A DNA stretch of 49,581 nt from Lachnospiraceae bacterium (GTDB lineage: Bacteria > Bacillota > Clostridia > Lachnospirales > Lachnospiraceae): the NCBI GenBank assembly GCA_017619635.1, contig JAFZRZ010000034.1, forward strand, positions 1 to 49,581. The letters run 5' to 3'. Position numbers and translations under genes: made by a program. This document shows positions 1 to 8,587 of the stretch, in pieces. The notes beneath the pieces are model-generated. The model did not search any database and was not told the origin of the DNA. It worked only from the letters and a program-made list of their open reading frames with translations. Numbering within the stretch: the first letter of the stretch is position 1; each line of letters begins with the position of its first letter.

Positions 1-138
1 GACTAATCTCAATGTTAGACTACTACACCAAAAGGTGTGTTACTTGTTAAGTTGATTGAACCGCCGTGTACCGAACGGTACGCACGGTGGTGTGAGAGGT
101 CGGAATTTCTCATTTAAGAGAAATTCCTCCTACTCGAT
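1..138 (+). mobile_element. 3' end of a group II intron (domains V and VI)
   Basis: Positions 60-91 fold into a domain V. A 9-bp helix pairs ACCGCCGTG (60-68) with CACGGTGGT (83-91), the CGC catalytic triad lies in the 5' strand, a two-base CG bulge sits on the 3' strand (81-82), and a short distal stem TACC/GGTA is capped by GAAC. Domain VI follows: GGAATTTCTC (102-111) pairs with GAGAAATTCC (118-127), and an unpaired A near 132 could be the branch point. The intron should end around 137-140. Its 5' part and any reverse transcriptase/maturase ORF lie outside the window to the left. The intron reads toward the 3' end of the leftward aquaporin gene, so it sits just past that gene's stop. Class and exact 3' junction are not resolved. 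Confidence 0.85.
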
Positions 139-155
139 TTGTATATATCAATGTT

Positions 156-842
156 TTATTTCTCAAGAGCCTTGTAAACAACTGCGGCAAGTGCGGCACC
201 TGCAAGAGGACCTACTATGAATACCCAGAGGCTTGCGATGGGAGCTGTGTTTCCGTAAAAAGCAGCCACGATAGCGGGACCTATACTTCTTGCGGGATTA
301 ACGCTCGTTCCTGTAAGGCCGATACCAAGTATATGTATAACCACAAGAGTGAAGCCTATAACAACTCCTGCGAAAGATCCGTGAGAAGCTTTCTTGCTCG
401 TTACACCAAGGATGGCTGTAACAAAGATATATGTAAGTACTATTTCAACAAGAAGTCCTGCGAGAGCATTTCCGTTTACTCCTGCCAGACCGTTTGAACC
501 GAATCCGCCGGTCTTATCCTCGATACCCCCAAGTCCGAAGATAGCAGCAAGTACAAGTGAACCTGTAAAAGCGCCTAAAGTCTGCGAGATGATATATCCT
601 ACAAAGTCCTTTGAGTCCATACCGCCTGTCATCAGCACACCCAGCGAAACAGCCGGATTGATGTGACATCCTGAGATATTTCCGATAGAGTAAGCCATTG
701 CGATTATGGTAAGGCCAAACGCAAACGCTGTCAGGATGTAGCCAGTGCTTCCTTCGTATCCGCAGCCTACGGTCATTGCCGTTCCGCAGCCAAGGATCAC
801 AAGTGTCATGGTTCCGATAAATTCTGCAACATACTTCTTCAT
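156..842 (-). CDS. aqpZ: Aquaporin Z-type water channel (MIP family)
   Basis: Integral membrane channel of 228 residues, the usual size for the family. Both half-helix signatures are present: NPA at residues 62-64 (HINPAVS) and NPA at 182-184 (SVNPARS). The aromatic/arginine filter can be read as Phe42, His170, Thr179 and Arg185. Their spacing matches E. coli AqpZ (Phe43, His174, Thr183, Arg189), which argues for a water channel rather than a glycerol facilitator. Hydrophobic segments fit six membrane helices. An AAAGAAAGGGG Shine-Dalgarno lies just upstream of the ATG. It is the last gene of a leftward run dnaD-dnaC-prs-aqpZ, 38 bp after prs. No terminator is visible between its stop and the group II intron, so the original downstream sequence may have been displaced by the insertion. 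Confidence 0.92.
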   Translation of the reverse strand: MKKYVAEFIGTMTLVILGCGTAMTVGCGYEGSTGYILTAFAFGLTIIAMAYSIGNISGCHINPAVSLGVLMTGGMDSKDFVGYIISQTLGAFTGSLVLAAIFGLGGIEDKTGGFGSNGLAGVNGNALAGLLVEIVLTYIFVTAILGVTSKKASHGSFAGVVIGFTLVVIHILGIGLTGTSVNPARSIGPAIVAAFYGNTAPIASLWVFIVGPLAGAALAAVVYKALEK

Positions 843-880
843 AACTATACCCCTTTCTTTAAAACATCTCGTTTTTGATC

Positions 881-2086
881 CTACTCATCGGCGGGCTTGC
901 TAAGATCCTCACCTGCTTTATAGCGGGCAACGATGCTGTTGATCCTGTCGTTAGGAACTAGCAGGTCGCTGATAGAAGAATCATGGTTGAGTGTGTCTAT
1001 TATATATGCTATGTACTTACTTAAGTCACAGCTTATATACCATTCTTTCTCGAGAAGCTCCGGCGGCTGATATATAAGGTTTGTTGTAAGGATGTTTGTG
1101 AACAGACCTGCTTCGTAAGCCCTGTCGAATTTCTCGAAGCCGTTGGTGAAAAGACCAAAGGTTGAGAAGAGGAATATCCTGTTTGCATCTCTCTTCTTAA
1201 GCTCGGTAGCAACATCTATCATGCTGTCACCTGAAGATATCATGTCGTCTACGATTATGACATCCTTGCCTGCCACATTTGTTCCGAGGAACTCATGTGC
1301 AACGATCGGATTGCGGCCGTCCACGACTCTTGTGTAATCACGGCGCTTGTAGAACATACCCATGTCAAGACCGAGAACGTTTGCGATATATATGGCACGT
1401 CTCATACCGCCTTCATCAGGGCTGACAACCATCATATGCTCTGAATCGATCTGAAGATCCTTTACATGTGTAAGCAATCCTTTTATGAACTGGTAAGCAG
1501 CCTGTACGGTCTCGAAACCGTGAAGCGGGATAGCGTTCTGTACTCTGGGATCGTGTGCATCAAAGGTGATGATATTGTCAACACCCATTCGAACCAGTTC
1601 CTGAAGTGCTATGGCGCAGTCAAGAGATTCTCTTGCTGTACGCTTGTGCTGACGGCTTTCATATAAGAAGGGCATTATTACCGTGATCCTTCTTGCCTTT
1701 CCGCCTACAGCAGCGATTATACGTTTAAGATCCTGGTAGTGATCGTCAGGAGACATGTGGTTCTTCTGACCTGCTACCGTATAGGTGAGAGAGTAGTTAC
1801 ATACATCAACAAGGATGTAAAGGTCCATACCTCTTACAGATTCTAAGATCTCACCTTTTCCTTCACCGGAACCGAATCTTGATACCTTGCTCTTTAAGAT
1901 GTAGGAATCTCTCATATATCCTGCGAATGCAAGACTGTTCTTATGCTCGTTCTCTCTTTCTGTTCTCCAGTCCACAAGATAGGAATCAACACTCTCTCCA
2001 AGCAGTTTGCAGCCGCTTAAGGGTATGATACCGAGTGAACCTACAGGGATACTGTCAAGCTTTCTTTTTTCTTCGCGTTTTGCCAT
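881..2086 (-). CDS. prs: Ribose-phosphate pyrophosphokinase (PRPP synthetase), long form
   Basis: Expected to make 5-phosphoribosyl-1-pyrophosphate from ribose 5-phosphate and ATP, the precursor for purines, pyrimidines, histidine and NAD. At 401 residues it is about 80 longer than common Prs (about 315). Family landmarks can be followed but are altered. TFDAHDPRVQNAIP (about 174-187) stands where Prs has the metal-binding LHA segment, VVSPDEGGMRRA (220-231) matches VxPDxGGxxRA, and VIIVDDMISSGDSM (276-289) stands for the usual DDMIDTAGT PRPP loop. Extra sequence lies N-terminal (first about 60 residues), between about 60 and 110, and at the C-terminus. It follows the loader gene by 37 bp in the same direction. 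Activity and regulation of this divergent form cannot be told from sequence. Confidence 0.85.
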   Translation of the reverse strand: MAKREEKRKLDSIPVGSLGIIPLSGCKLLGESVDSYLVDWRTERENEHKNSLAFAGYMRDSYILKSKVSRFGSGEGKGEILESVRGMDLYILVDVCNYSLTYTVAGQKNHMSPDDHYQDLKRIIAAVGGKARRITVIMPFLYESRQHKRTARESLDCAIALQELVRMGVDNIITFDAHDPRVQNAIPLHGFETVQAAYQFIKGLLTHVKDLQIDSEHMMVVSPDEGGMRRAIYIANVLGLDMGMFYKRRDYTRVVDGRNPIVAHEFLGTNVAGKDVIIVDDMISSGDSMIDVATELKKRDANRIFLFSTFGLFTNGFEKFDRAYEAGLFTNILTTNLIYQPPELLEKEWYISCDLSKYIAYIIDTLNHDSSISDLLVPNDRINSIVARYKAGEDLSKPADE

Positions 2087-2123
2087 GTGTTAAAGCAAAC
2101 CTCACTTTCTAATCACACTGTTA

Positions 2124-3095
2124 TTATACATCAATCTGACCATATTTGGACTTTAATCTTATATCCGGACCGTATAACTTGCAGAATGTGTAACTTCCCA
2201 CGAGACGTGAGTAGATCCTGTCGGTATAGGTCTCGGCGATAGCCTTTGGTGACAGATTTGTAGAGATTATAGTCGATTTTTTGTTAAGGAAGCGTTCGTT
2301 CAGGCATGTGAACAGTGTTGTTATCGTGAAACTGTTTACCTGCTCCGTTCCCAGATCGTCTATTATCAGCAGATCGCTTTCAAAGATATCGGCATAGTCG
2401 CTGTAAAGATCCTCTCTCTTGGTATGATCAAAAGAATATCTTGAGAAAAGATCCATAAGAGAAGAAGCGCTGAAATACAGCACAAAATACTCTTTTTCTA
2501 TAAGCTCCTTGGCTATGCAGGCACTTATAAGTGATTTGCCGCTACCCACTGTACCATAAATCACAAGGTTTTTAAAGTCATTGCTGAAGTTATTAACAAA
2601 ATTTAAGGCATTCTCGTATGTATCCTTGAATGCTGTGAGTTCGTTACCTTTATAATATTTGTCTGAGACCTGTGAAAAATCCACTGAATTGAGATATTTA
2701 TCTATATTTGAATTGGAATACAGCATTGATACTGCCATCTGCTTGAGACAGTGACAGCGTTTGCCGTCAATGTAACCTGTGTCGAGACAGTCTTTGCATG
2801 TGTATATTGGATCAAGATAATCCGCGGGAAGGGAAGCTTCCTTTAAAAGGGCTTTCTTTTTTGAGATGATATCGTCAAATTCTTTTTTGTATTCATCGTC
2901 TGAAACATCACTGCCGCCAAGCATGGCCTTTGCATGTTCCATACTGAGTGTGACCAAACGGTCAGAGAGCTCTTTATAGCCTGCGACATTTGCATATACA
3001 TAGTCACGGCGTCTGTCGCTCTCTTCCTGATTTAGCATACGACGTTCGTCATATATTCTTTTTACCGATTCGTACTGAGCATTGGTAAATGACAC
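2124..3095 (-). CDS. dnaC: DnaC/DnaI-like AAA+ helicase loader
   Basis: ATP-binding protein of 323 residues of the type that loads the replicative helicase DnaB onto DNA. Walker A is GTVGSGKS at 181-188 and Walker B is LLIIDDLG at about 242-249. A four-cysteine cluster (Cys100, Cys103, Cys114, Cys116) before the AAA+ domain looks like the zinc site found in DnaI-type loaders. The N-terminal about 90 residues are charged and helical, as in the DnaI helicase-binding domain. The start is GTG at 3095, with AAGGTGAG overlapping the end of dnaD, so the two genes are probably translationally linked. Pairing with dnaD supports a role in primosome assembly. The symbol dnaC follows common Firmicute annotation; dnaI would be equally apt. 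Confidence 0.9.
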   Translation of the reverse strand: MSFTNAQYESVKRIYDERRMLNQEESDRRRDYVYANVAGYKELSDRLVTLSMEHAKAMLGGSDVSDDEYKKEFDDIISKKKALLKEASLPADYLDPIYTCKDCLDTGYIDGKRCHCLKQMAVSMLYSNSNIDKYLNSVDFSQVSDKYYKGNELTAFKDTYENALNFVNNFSNDFKNLVIYGTVGSGKSLISACIAKELIEKEYFVLYFSASSLMDLFSRYSFDHTKREDLYSDYADIFESDLLIIDDLGTEQVNSFTITTLFTCLNERFLNKKSTIISTNLSPKAIAETYTDRIYSRLVGSYTFCKLYGPDIRLKSKYGQIDV

Positions 3096-3105
3096 TTAAC
3101 TCACC

Positions 3106-4173
3106 TTAATCTCTGGATAACAGAGCCTTTTCTATCTCATCATAATCGTAATCGTGCTTCATATCAAACTGATGGAAGGTTGTATTGACGGTTTTTCTGG
3201 GACGTTTGAACTTAGCATCGAGCGCATCTATATCAAGTCTGGTATTAACGCCTTCCTTATGCCAGTTTTTAAGTATGGTATCCGTATATGCGAAACGGTT
3301 TTTGTCTGTTGACATCACACTTCTGTCACATGCCTCCATGATGATGTCCATATTAAACCCCAGCTCATTTATCCAGCGTCTCACATAAGCGGCTTCTTTG
3401 TCTGTGGGAGTGCTGCTCTTTCCGAGTGCACGCATCACCATATATACCGATTTGTCATAGCGTCCTGCATGTGCTTTGGCTTCCTCTGGTGTGGTTATCC
3501 CTTCCTCAGCCCAGTTTATCGCTACTGATTCTATATATCTGAAGTTCTTCTTATCCTTATCTGCACAGTATGCAAGAAGATAATCTATAAGGTCTGTTGA
3601 GAAATGAAGGACATCAGTGATGAACAAAAGCGATCTGATATCCGAAGGACTCAGAGTTTTTCCAAGGTACTGCTCAGCTATGAAAATGATCTGAGCGGTA
3701 TCCTCCTGTTCTTTGAATGCCTTTAAGTCATCAAGAGAATATGTGGGCTTTATGAAACCTTCCTCAGACTTTTGCGGTCTGCTCTGGATACCTGTAACGA
3801 CAGGTGCCTCCTTTGTGGGCATCAGTGAATCGTAAGTGATCGTCATAGGCACAAATGTCTGCGCGGGAACAGCAGCCACAGTTATTTCCGGAGTTATCAG
3901 CTTAACTCCCACAACCGAGCCGTCCATATTGTAATTCAGAGCAAGGAGACCTTTTTTCTCCCAATACTTAAGCGCTCTGCATATATCTTTTTCAACATAA
4001 TTGAACTTGTCTGCCATCTCGGATACGCTGGTCGCATTTCCGGTCATGCGCAGTAGATACAGGTATACTTTGATCTGTGCGGCATTTGCCTCAGTAAGAA
4101 ATTCATCGATAAACTGATTTGAAACGTAGGTGAAGCCTTTATCTGCTTCGCGGTACACTGAAAAACTACTCAT
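3106..4173 (-). CDS. dnaD: DnaD-domain replication initiation protein
   Basis: Primosome component that in Firmicutes remodels DNA with DnaA and helps recruit the helicase loader. The N-terminus (FTYVSNQFIDEFL, then a winged-helix-like stretch with KVYLYLLRM) matches DnaD N-terminal domains. Two DnaD-type C-terminal repeats follow, each ending in an INWAEEGITT-like or LKNWHKEGVNT-like motif near residues 210 and 310. I chose ATG 4173 (355 residues), which has GGTGAG just upstream; a longer reading would need TTG at 4194 without a good ribosome site. It lies 10 bp before the loader gene and downstream of the DnaA-box cluster, so DnaA may act on its expression. The product call is firm, the regulation is inferred. 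Confidence 0.9.
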   Translation of the reverse strand: MSSFSVYREADKGFTYVSNQFIDEFLTEANAAQIKVYLYLLRMTGNATSVSEMADKFNYVEKDICRALKYWEKKGLLALNYNMDGSVVGVKLITPEITVAAVPAQTFVPMTITYDSLMPTKEAPVVTGIQSRPQKSEEGFIKPTYSLDDLKAFKEQEDTAQIIFIAEQYLGKTLSPSDIRSLLFITDVLHFSTDLIDYLLAYCADKDKKNFRYIESVAINWAEEGITTPEEAKAHAGRYDKSVYMVMRALGKSSTPTDKEAAYVRRWINELGFNMDIIMEACDRSVMSTDKNRFAYTDTILKNWHKEGVNTRLDIDALDAKFKRPRKTVNTTFHQFDMKHDYDYDEIEKALLSRD

Positions 4174-4242
4174 GTTCTCACCCGGTATTCCCAATACTGT
4201 CCGATGGAGTCCCCCCTAACCTTCTCATCAGATGCAAGGTGA

Positions 4243-4251
4243 ATTATAGCA
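4243..4251 (-). promoter_or_regulatory. Candidate extended -10 promoter of the dnaD-dnaC-prs-aqpZ run
   Basis: Read on the minus strand this is TGCTATAAT, a consensus extended -10 element. It lies about 70 bp upstream of the dnaD ATG and just downstream of the DnaA-box cluster. No convincing -35 is seen at 16-18 bp (TTTCAT at best), so recognition would rest on the extended -10. Confidence 0.5.
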
Positions 4252-4318
4252 CAGCAGATTAAAAAATGAAATACGTTAAAGTGCCGCAAACCCTTGATTT
4301 TACTGGGATTTTTGGCAT

Positions 4319-4456
4319 TGTGAATAATGTGGAAAATGTGGATATCCATGTTATGATCATGACCAAATCCAGTAAAAACGCACGTTTCGAAAATATAAAA
4401 TTATCCACCGAAATCATCCTGCCTTAAGCCGATAATTTGGTGGATAATGTGAATAA
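4319..4456. promoter_or_regulatory. Cluster of DnaA-box-like 9-mers between murC and dnaD
   Basis: Six 9-mers match the DnaA box TTATNCACA with at most one mismatch. Three abut head to tail at 4319-4345: TGTGAATAA (perfect on the minus strand), TGTGGAAAA and TGTGGATAT. One lies on the plus strand at 4401-4409 (TTATCCACC). Two more abut at 4439-4456: GGTGGATAA and TGTGAATAA (perfect). The cluster spans 138 bp of AT-rich non-coding DNA upstream of the dnaD/dnaC promoter candidate. That DnaA binds here is an inference from box density and gene context. Confidence 0.65.
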
Positions 4457-4457
4457 A

Positions 4458-5834
4458 TCAGATCCCGAGGAGGCTTTCGCCTACTTTTACTATATCTCCC
4501 GCCCCCATGGTTATCAACAAATCGGATTGTGAACAATTTTCCAAAAGAAAATTTTCAATCTCATCAAATGTGGGGAAATAATGGCATTCCTTACCGAGTT
4601 TTTCTATCTCAGCCTTAAGATCCAAAGACGAGATGCCTATCGTGTTCTTTTCTCTTGCGGCATATATATCCGCCAGCACAATCTTGTCTGCAAGTGAAAG
4701 AGCTTCAGCAAAATCATTGAGGAATGCTTTCGTTCTTGTATAGGTATGAGGCTGGAATACACACCACAGTGTTTTATGCGGATAGTTCTGAGCAGCCTTT
4801 AATGTTGCCTTTATCTCAGTGGGATGGTGGGCATAATCATCTATTATCGTAACGCCTCCGATCTCACCCTTCTTTTCAAACCTTCTGTCTGTACCGCAAA
4901 AACCTTTAAGGGCATTTAGTGCGGTCTTTCTGTCGATCCCTGCTGCGTCAGAGAATGCGATCGCAGCCATGGAGTTATATACATTATGGATCCCGGGAAC
5001 ACTTAATGATACTTTATCCTCCCCTGACGGGCTGTGAAGCGTGTATGTGGGATGGGCCAGTTCATCATAAGTGATATCGGTGGCATAATAATCTGCCGAA
5101 TCGTTCATTCCGTATGTTATAAAAGGACAGTTTATGGAACCTGTTATGGTATCCAGCTTGTCGATCTCCGCATTGATTATAAGAGTTCCGTCCTTTGGCA
5201 GCAGAGAAGCAAATCTGGTAAATGAGTTTCTTATATCGTCTATGTCCTTAAAGAAATCCAGATGGTCTTCTTCTATGTTTAATATGAGTGCGATCTTCGG
5301 AAAGAAGCTTAGGAAGCTGTTAGTGTATTCACAGGCTTCTGTAACAAAATAGGGTGAGTGTCCTATCCTTAAGTTACCGCCTATGCTCTTTAACATACCG
5401 CCGACAGAGACAGTAGGATCGGTATCCGCACCGATCAGAATCTCGGTTATCATCGATGTTGTGGTCGTCTTGCCGTGGGTACCGCTTATAGCGATGGGAA
5501 GATCGAAATTCTTCATTATCTGTCCCAAAAGCTGGGCTCTCGATATATTGGGGATCCCCATGTCTGTCATGGCGATCCATTCGGGATTGTCTTTGCTTAT
5601 AGCTGCGGTGTAGACCAGAAGATCTATATCGGATGTGATGTTCTCACTTCTCTGACCTATAAAGACTTTTGCGCCTTTTTCTTCAAGTATGCGGGTCAGC
5701 TCGCTTTCCTTCATATCAGAACCTGAGACTTTAAAGCCTCGTGACAGCAGTATCTCTGCAAGTCCGCTCATGCTTATACCGCCGATACCGCAGAAATACA
5801 CGTGACAGGGATTGTTAAAATCTAACTGATACAT
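4458..5834 (-). CDS. murC: UDP-N-acetylmuramate--L-alanine ligase
   Basis: Cytoplasmic Mur ligase that adds L-alanine to UDP-MurNAc using ATP, the first step of the peptidoglycan stem peptide. Near the start is the Rossmann segment YFCGIGGISMSGLAE (about 13-27), and the ATP-binding loop ISGTHGKTTTT lies at about 117-127. The central EEDHLDFF and the later DDYAHHPTEI motif are typical of MurC. The start is ATG 5834 (458 residues), with AGGAAGG about 10 bp upstream; an upstream ATG at 5870 has no ribosome site. It lies about 285 bp ahead of dnaD in the same direction and diverges from glgC. Another Mur ligase, MurF, is encoded 38 kb away in the window. Confidence 0.95.
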   Translation of the reverse strand: MYQLDFNNPCHVYFCGIGGISMSGLAEILLSRGFKVSGSDMKESELTRILEEKGAKVFIGQRSENITSDIDLLVYTAAISKDNPEWIAMTDMGIPNISRAQLLGQIMKNFDLPIAISGTHGKTTTTSMITEILIGADTDPTVSVGGMLKSIGGNLRIGHSPYFVTEACEYTNSFLSFFPKIALILNIEEDHLDFFKDIDDIRNSFTRFASLLPKDGTLIINAEIDKLDTITGSINCPFITYGMNDSADYYATDITYDELAHPTYTLHSPSGEDKVSLSVPGIHNVYNSMAAIAFSDAAGIDRKTALNALKGFCGTDRRFEKKGEIGGVTIIDDYAHHPTEIKATLKAAQNYPHKTLWCVFQPHTYTRTKAFLNDFAEALSLADKIVLADIYAAREKNTIGISSLDLKAEIEKLGKECHYFPTFDEIENFLLENCSQSDLLITMGAGDIVKVGESLLGI

Positions 5835-5887
5835 GATCTTTTCCTTCCTATTAAGAATCAGAACTTTCAAATAATTATTTTATTCCA

Positions 5888-5916
5888 ATTATAAGTAAAA
5901 TACAATATGGCTACAA
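5888..5916 (-). promoter_or_regulatory. Candidate murC promoter
   Basis: On the minus strand TATAAT (5893-5888) is preceded at 17 bp by TTGTAG (5916-5911). The -10 is perfect and the -35 is weak. It lies about 55 bp upstream of the murC ATG, a plausible distance. Confidence 0.4.
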
Positions 5917-5937
5917 TATCTTGTGGTGGCGTTTAAA

Positions 5938-5952
5938 TGATATACCATATCA
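5938..5952. promoter_or_regulatory. Inverted repeat in the murC-glgC divergent region
   Basis: TGATATACCATATCA is a perfect 6-bp inverted repeat around a 3-base centre. It lies between the candidate murC promoter and the glgC promoter in AT-rich DNA. It could be an operator, but in such AT-rich sequence a chance match is possible. The rest of the interval from 5835 to 6137 shows only the two promoters. Confidence 0.35.
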
Positions 5953-6037
5953 ATTTATTATTTTTCAAAAGAATGTCAATCAATTTGTTGAAAATTCACA
6001 AAAATTTGCATAATAGTGTCAAATAATTCTAAAAAAC

Positions 6038-6066
6038 TTCACAATAAATTCTTTCTATGCTATAAT
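6038..6066 (+). promoter_or_regulatory. Promoter of glgC-glgD
   Basis: TTCACA (6038-6043), a 17-bp spacer, then TATAAT (6061-6066) preceded by TGC, giving an extended -10. It lies about 70 bp upstream of the glgC start codon. Confidence 0.75.
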
Positions 6067-6137
6067 CTACATACAATTTCTATTGTACCTTTTTGACAGC
6101 AAAAAAGACATAATACTGAGACAGAAGAGGTGATGAC

Positions 6138-7412
6138 ATGATTAAAAAGGAAATGATTGCCATGTTGCTCGCGGGCGGACAGGGCAGCAGACTGGGAGTT
6201 CTAACGTCTAAGGTTGCAAAGCCGGCGGTATCTTTTGGCGGAAAGTACCGCATCATTGATTTCCCTTTAAGTAACTGTATCAATTCAGGTGTTGACACGG
6301 TAGGTGTTCTTACACAGTATCAGCCCTTAAGACTGAATACGCATATCGGTATCGGTATCCCGTGGGATCTGGACAGAAATATCGGTGGTGTGACAGTATT
6401 GCCTCCGTACGAGAAGAGTACCAACAGTGAGTGGTACACGGGTACGGCAAATGCCATCTATCAGAACATCGACTACATGGACAGCTTCAATCCCGAATAT
6501 ATCCTTATTCTTTCGGGAGATCATATATACAAGATGGACTATGAGGTCATGCTTGATTTCCACAAGCAGAACAAGTCTGAATGTACGATAGCGGTTATGC
6601 CTGTTCCGATGGAGGAGGCTAAGCGTTTCGGTATCATGATAACCGATGAGAACAGGAAGATCACTGATTTTGAAGAGAAACCCGCCAATCCCAGGAGCAA
6701 TCTTGCATCCATGGGTATATATATCTTCAACTGGAAGACACTTAAAGAAGCACTTATAACAATGGCAGATCAGCCCGGACTCGACTTCGGTAAGCATATC
6801 ATTCCTTATTGTCATGATAAAGGATGTCCGTTGTATGCATATGAGTTCAACGGATATTGGAAGGATGTGGGAACCCTTCATTCATATTGGGAGGCCAATA
6901 TGGAACTCATAGATATAGTTCCCGAGTTCAACCTTTATGAGGAATACTGGAAGATCTATACCAAATCGGATATTTTACCGCCTCAGTACTTCTCAAGAGA
7001 GAGTGAGGTTGAAAAGAGCATCATAGGTGAGGGCTCTGATATCTACGGAAAAGTATACAACTCAGTAATAGGTTGCGGTGTCACCATAGGAAAGAACACC
7101 GTTGTAAGAGATTCCATCATCATGAACAACACGGTGATCGGAGATAACTGCGAACTGTATAAATCGATCGTAGCGGAGAATGTTGAGATCAAGAACGGCT
7201 GTCGCCTCGGTATAGGAGACGAGGTCGAGAATGAGACAGATCCTCATATCTATAACAGCGGACTCGTATGTATAGGTGAAAAGAGCATCATTCCCGAGAA
7301 TATCACGATAGGTAAGAACGCATGTGTATTCGGTGAGACCGAGTATGCGGATTATCAGAACAATACACTGGCAAGTGGTAAGACATTAATTAAGGCAGGT
7401 GATAGTGTATGA
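6138..7412 (+). CDS. glgC: Glucose-1-phosphate adenylyltransferase, catalytic-type subunit
   Basis: Makes ADP-glucose from glucose 1-phosphate and ATP, the committed step of glycogen synthesis. The nucleotidyltransferase start [15 protein letters not shown] and [15 protein letters not shown] are typical, as are [11 protein letters not shown] (metal-binding Asp) and the later DFEEKP segment. The C-terminal third has the left-handed beta-helix hexapeptide pattern. Length is 424 residues, normal for the family. GAGGTGATGAC supplies the ribosome site. The gene overlaps glgD by 4 bp (ATGA), so the two are translationally coupled. In Firmicutes GlgC and GlgD form a mixed tetramer in which GlgC carries most of the catalysis. 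A glycogen phosphorylase gene lies further right at 23635. Confidence 0.95.
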   Translation: MIKKEMIAMLLAGGQGSRLGVLTSKVAKPAVSFGGKYRIIDFPLSNCINSGVDTVGVLTQYQPLRLNTHIGIGIPWDLDRNIGGVTVLPPYEKSTNSEWYTGTANAIYQNIDYMDSFNPEYILILSGDHIYKMDYEVMLDFHKQNKSECTIAVMPVPMEEAKRFGIMITDENRKITDFEEKPANPRSNLASMGIYIFNWKTLKEALITMADQPGLDFGKHIIPYCHDKGCPLYAYEFNGYWKDVGTLHSYWEANMELIDIVPEFNLYEEYWKIYTKSDILPPQYFSRESEVEKSIIGEGSDIYGKVYNSVIGCGVTIGKNTVVRDSIIMNNTVIGDNCELYKSIVAENVEIKNGCRLGIGDEVENETDPHIYNSGLVCIGEKSIIPENITIGKNACVFGETEYADYQNNTLASGKTLIKAGDSV

Positions 7413-8527
7413 GAGCGATAGGAATTATACTTGCAGGCGGAAATAATCACCGCATGAAGGAATTGTCACAAAAAAGAGCTATAGGTGCGATGCCTATTGC
7501 AGGAAGCTACAGAGCGATCGACTTTGCGTTAAGTAACATGTCCAATTCGCATATACAGAAAGTAGCAGTGTTTACCCAGTACAATGCGCGCAGCTTAAAT
7601 GAGCACTTAAGCTCATCAAAGTGGTGGGATTTCGGTCGTAAGCAGGGAGGTCTTTTCGTAATGACACCTGCGGTAACGGCTGACAACAGTTTCTGGTACA
7701 GAGGTACAGCGGATTCAATCTATCAGAATCTCTCGTTCTTAAAAGCCAGCCACGAGCCTTATGTTGTAATAGCTTCTGCAGACTGTGTATACAAGCTCGA
7801 TTTCAATAAGGTCCTCGAATACCATATTGAAAAGAAGGCTGATATAACAGTTGTTTGTAAGGAGATGGAACAGGGCTTCAACGTTGACAGATACGGAACC
7901 ATCAGGATGAATGAGGACTGCCGTATAGAAGACTTTGAAGAGAAGGCAGTGGTAGCTAGATCCAATACGATAAGCTGCGGTATCTATATCATAAGAAGAA
8001 GACTTCTCGTTGAGATGATAGAGAAGTGTGCTGAAGAGGACAGATACGATTTCGTAAGAGATATCCTTATAAGATATAAAGGACAAAAGAGGATATACGG
8101 ATACAAGATCACTGAATACTGGAAGAATATAGCTTCAGTAAACGATTATTTCTCTGCAAACATGGACTTCTTAAAACCTGAGGTAAGGGATTACTTCTTT
8201 AAGACCTATCCCGATATCTACTCAAAGGTTGATGACCTTCCTCCGGCCAAGTACAATGTCGGTGCAAAGATCATGAACAGCCTTGTTGCAAGTGGAACGA
8301 TCGTAAACGGTACGGTTGAGGATTCTGTCATATTCAGACAGACATTTATCGGTAACAACTGTACGATAAAGAACTCGATCATTTTAAATGACGTGTATAT
8401 CGGAGACAATTCATACATTGAGAATTGTATTGTCGAGAGCCACGGCACCATAAGAGCAAATTCTTATCATAAGGGTGAGAACGGCATTGAGGTGGTAGTG
8501 GAACATACAGACAGATATGTAATGTAA
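7409..8527 (+). CDS. glgD: GlgD, regulatory-type subunit of ADP-glucose pyrophosphorylase
   Basis: Paralogue of GlgC, 372 residues. It keeps the N-terminal fold ([15 protein letters not shown]) but the nucleotide loop is degenerate, reading GGNNHRM instead of GGxGxRL, and SADCVYKLD replaces the SGDHIYKMD metal site. This matches GlgD subunits, which are weakly active or inactive alone and stimulate GlgC. A C-terminal beta-helix region follows from about residue 280. The start ATG overlaps the glgC stop. Transcription is expected from the glgC promoter, and spoVG follows 60 bp after its stop. Confidence 0.93.
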   Translation: MRAIGIILAGGNNHRMKELSQKRAIGAMPIAGSYRAIDFALSNMSNSHIQKVAVFTQYNARSLNEHLSSSKWWDFGRKQGGLFVMTPAVTADNSFWYRGTADSIYQNLSFLKASHEPYVVIASADCVYKLDFNKVLEYHIEKKADITVVCKEMEQGFNVDRYGTIRMNEDCRIEDFEEKAVVARSNTISCGIYIIRRRLLVEMIEKCAEEDRYDFVRDILIRYKGQKRIYGYKITEYWKNIASVNDYFSANMDFLKPEVRDYFFKTYPDIYSKVDDLPPAKYNVGAKIMNSLVASGTIVNGTVEDSVIFRQTFIGNNCTIKNSIILNDVYIGDNSYIENCIVESHGTIRANSYHKGENGIEVVVEHTDRYVM

Positions 8528-8587
8528 AGCATATATCCGACGACAGTTGCGATGCTTATCGTGACGACACCAAAGGAGGGCAACTCA

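Noticed and set aside
4319..4345. The abutting 9-mers as a short tandem repeat or CRISPR fragment
   Set aside because: The units are only 9 bp, vary at the DnaA-box positions tolerated by DnaA, and have no spacers.
6327..6881. A 184-codon open frame opposite glgC
   Set aside because: A shadow of glgC codon usage; it has no ribosome site and no recognisable motif.
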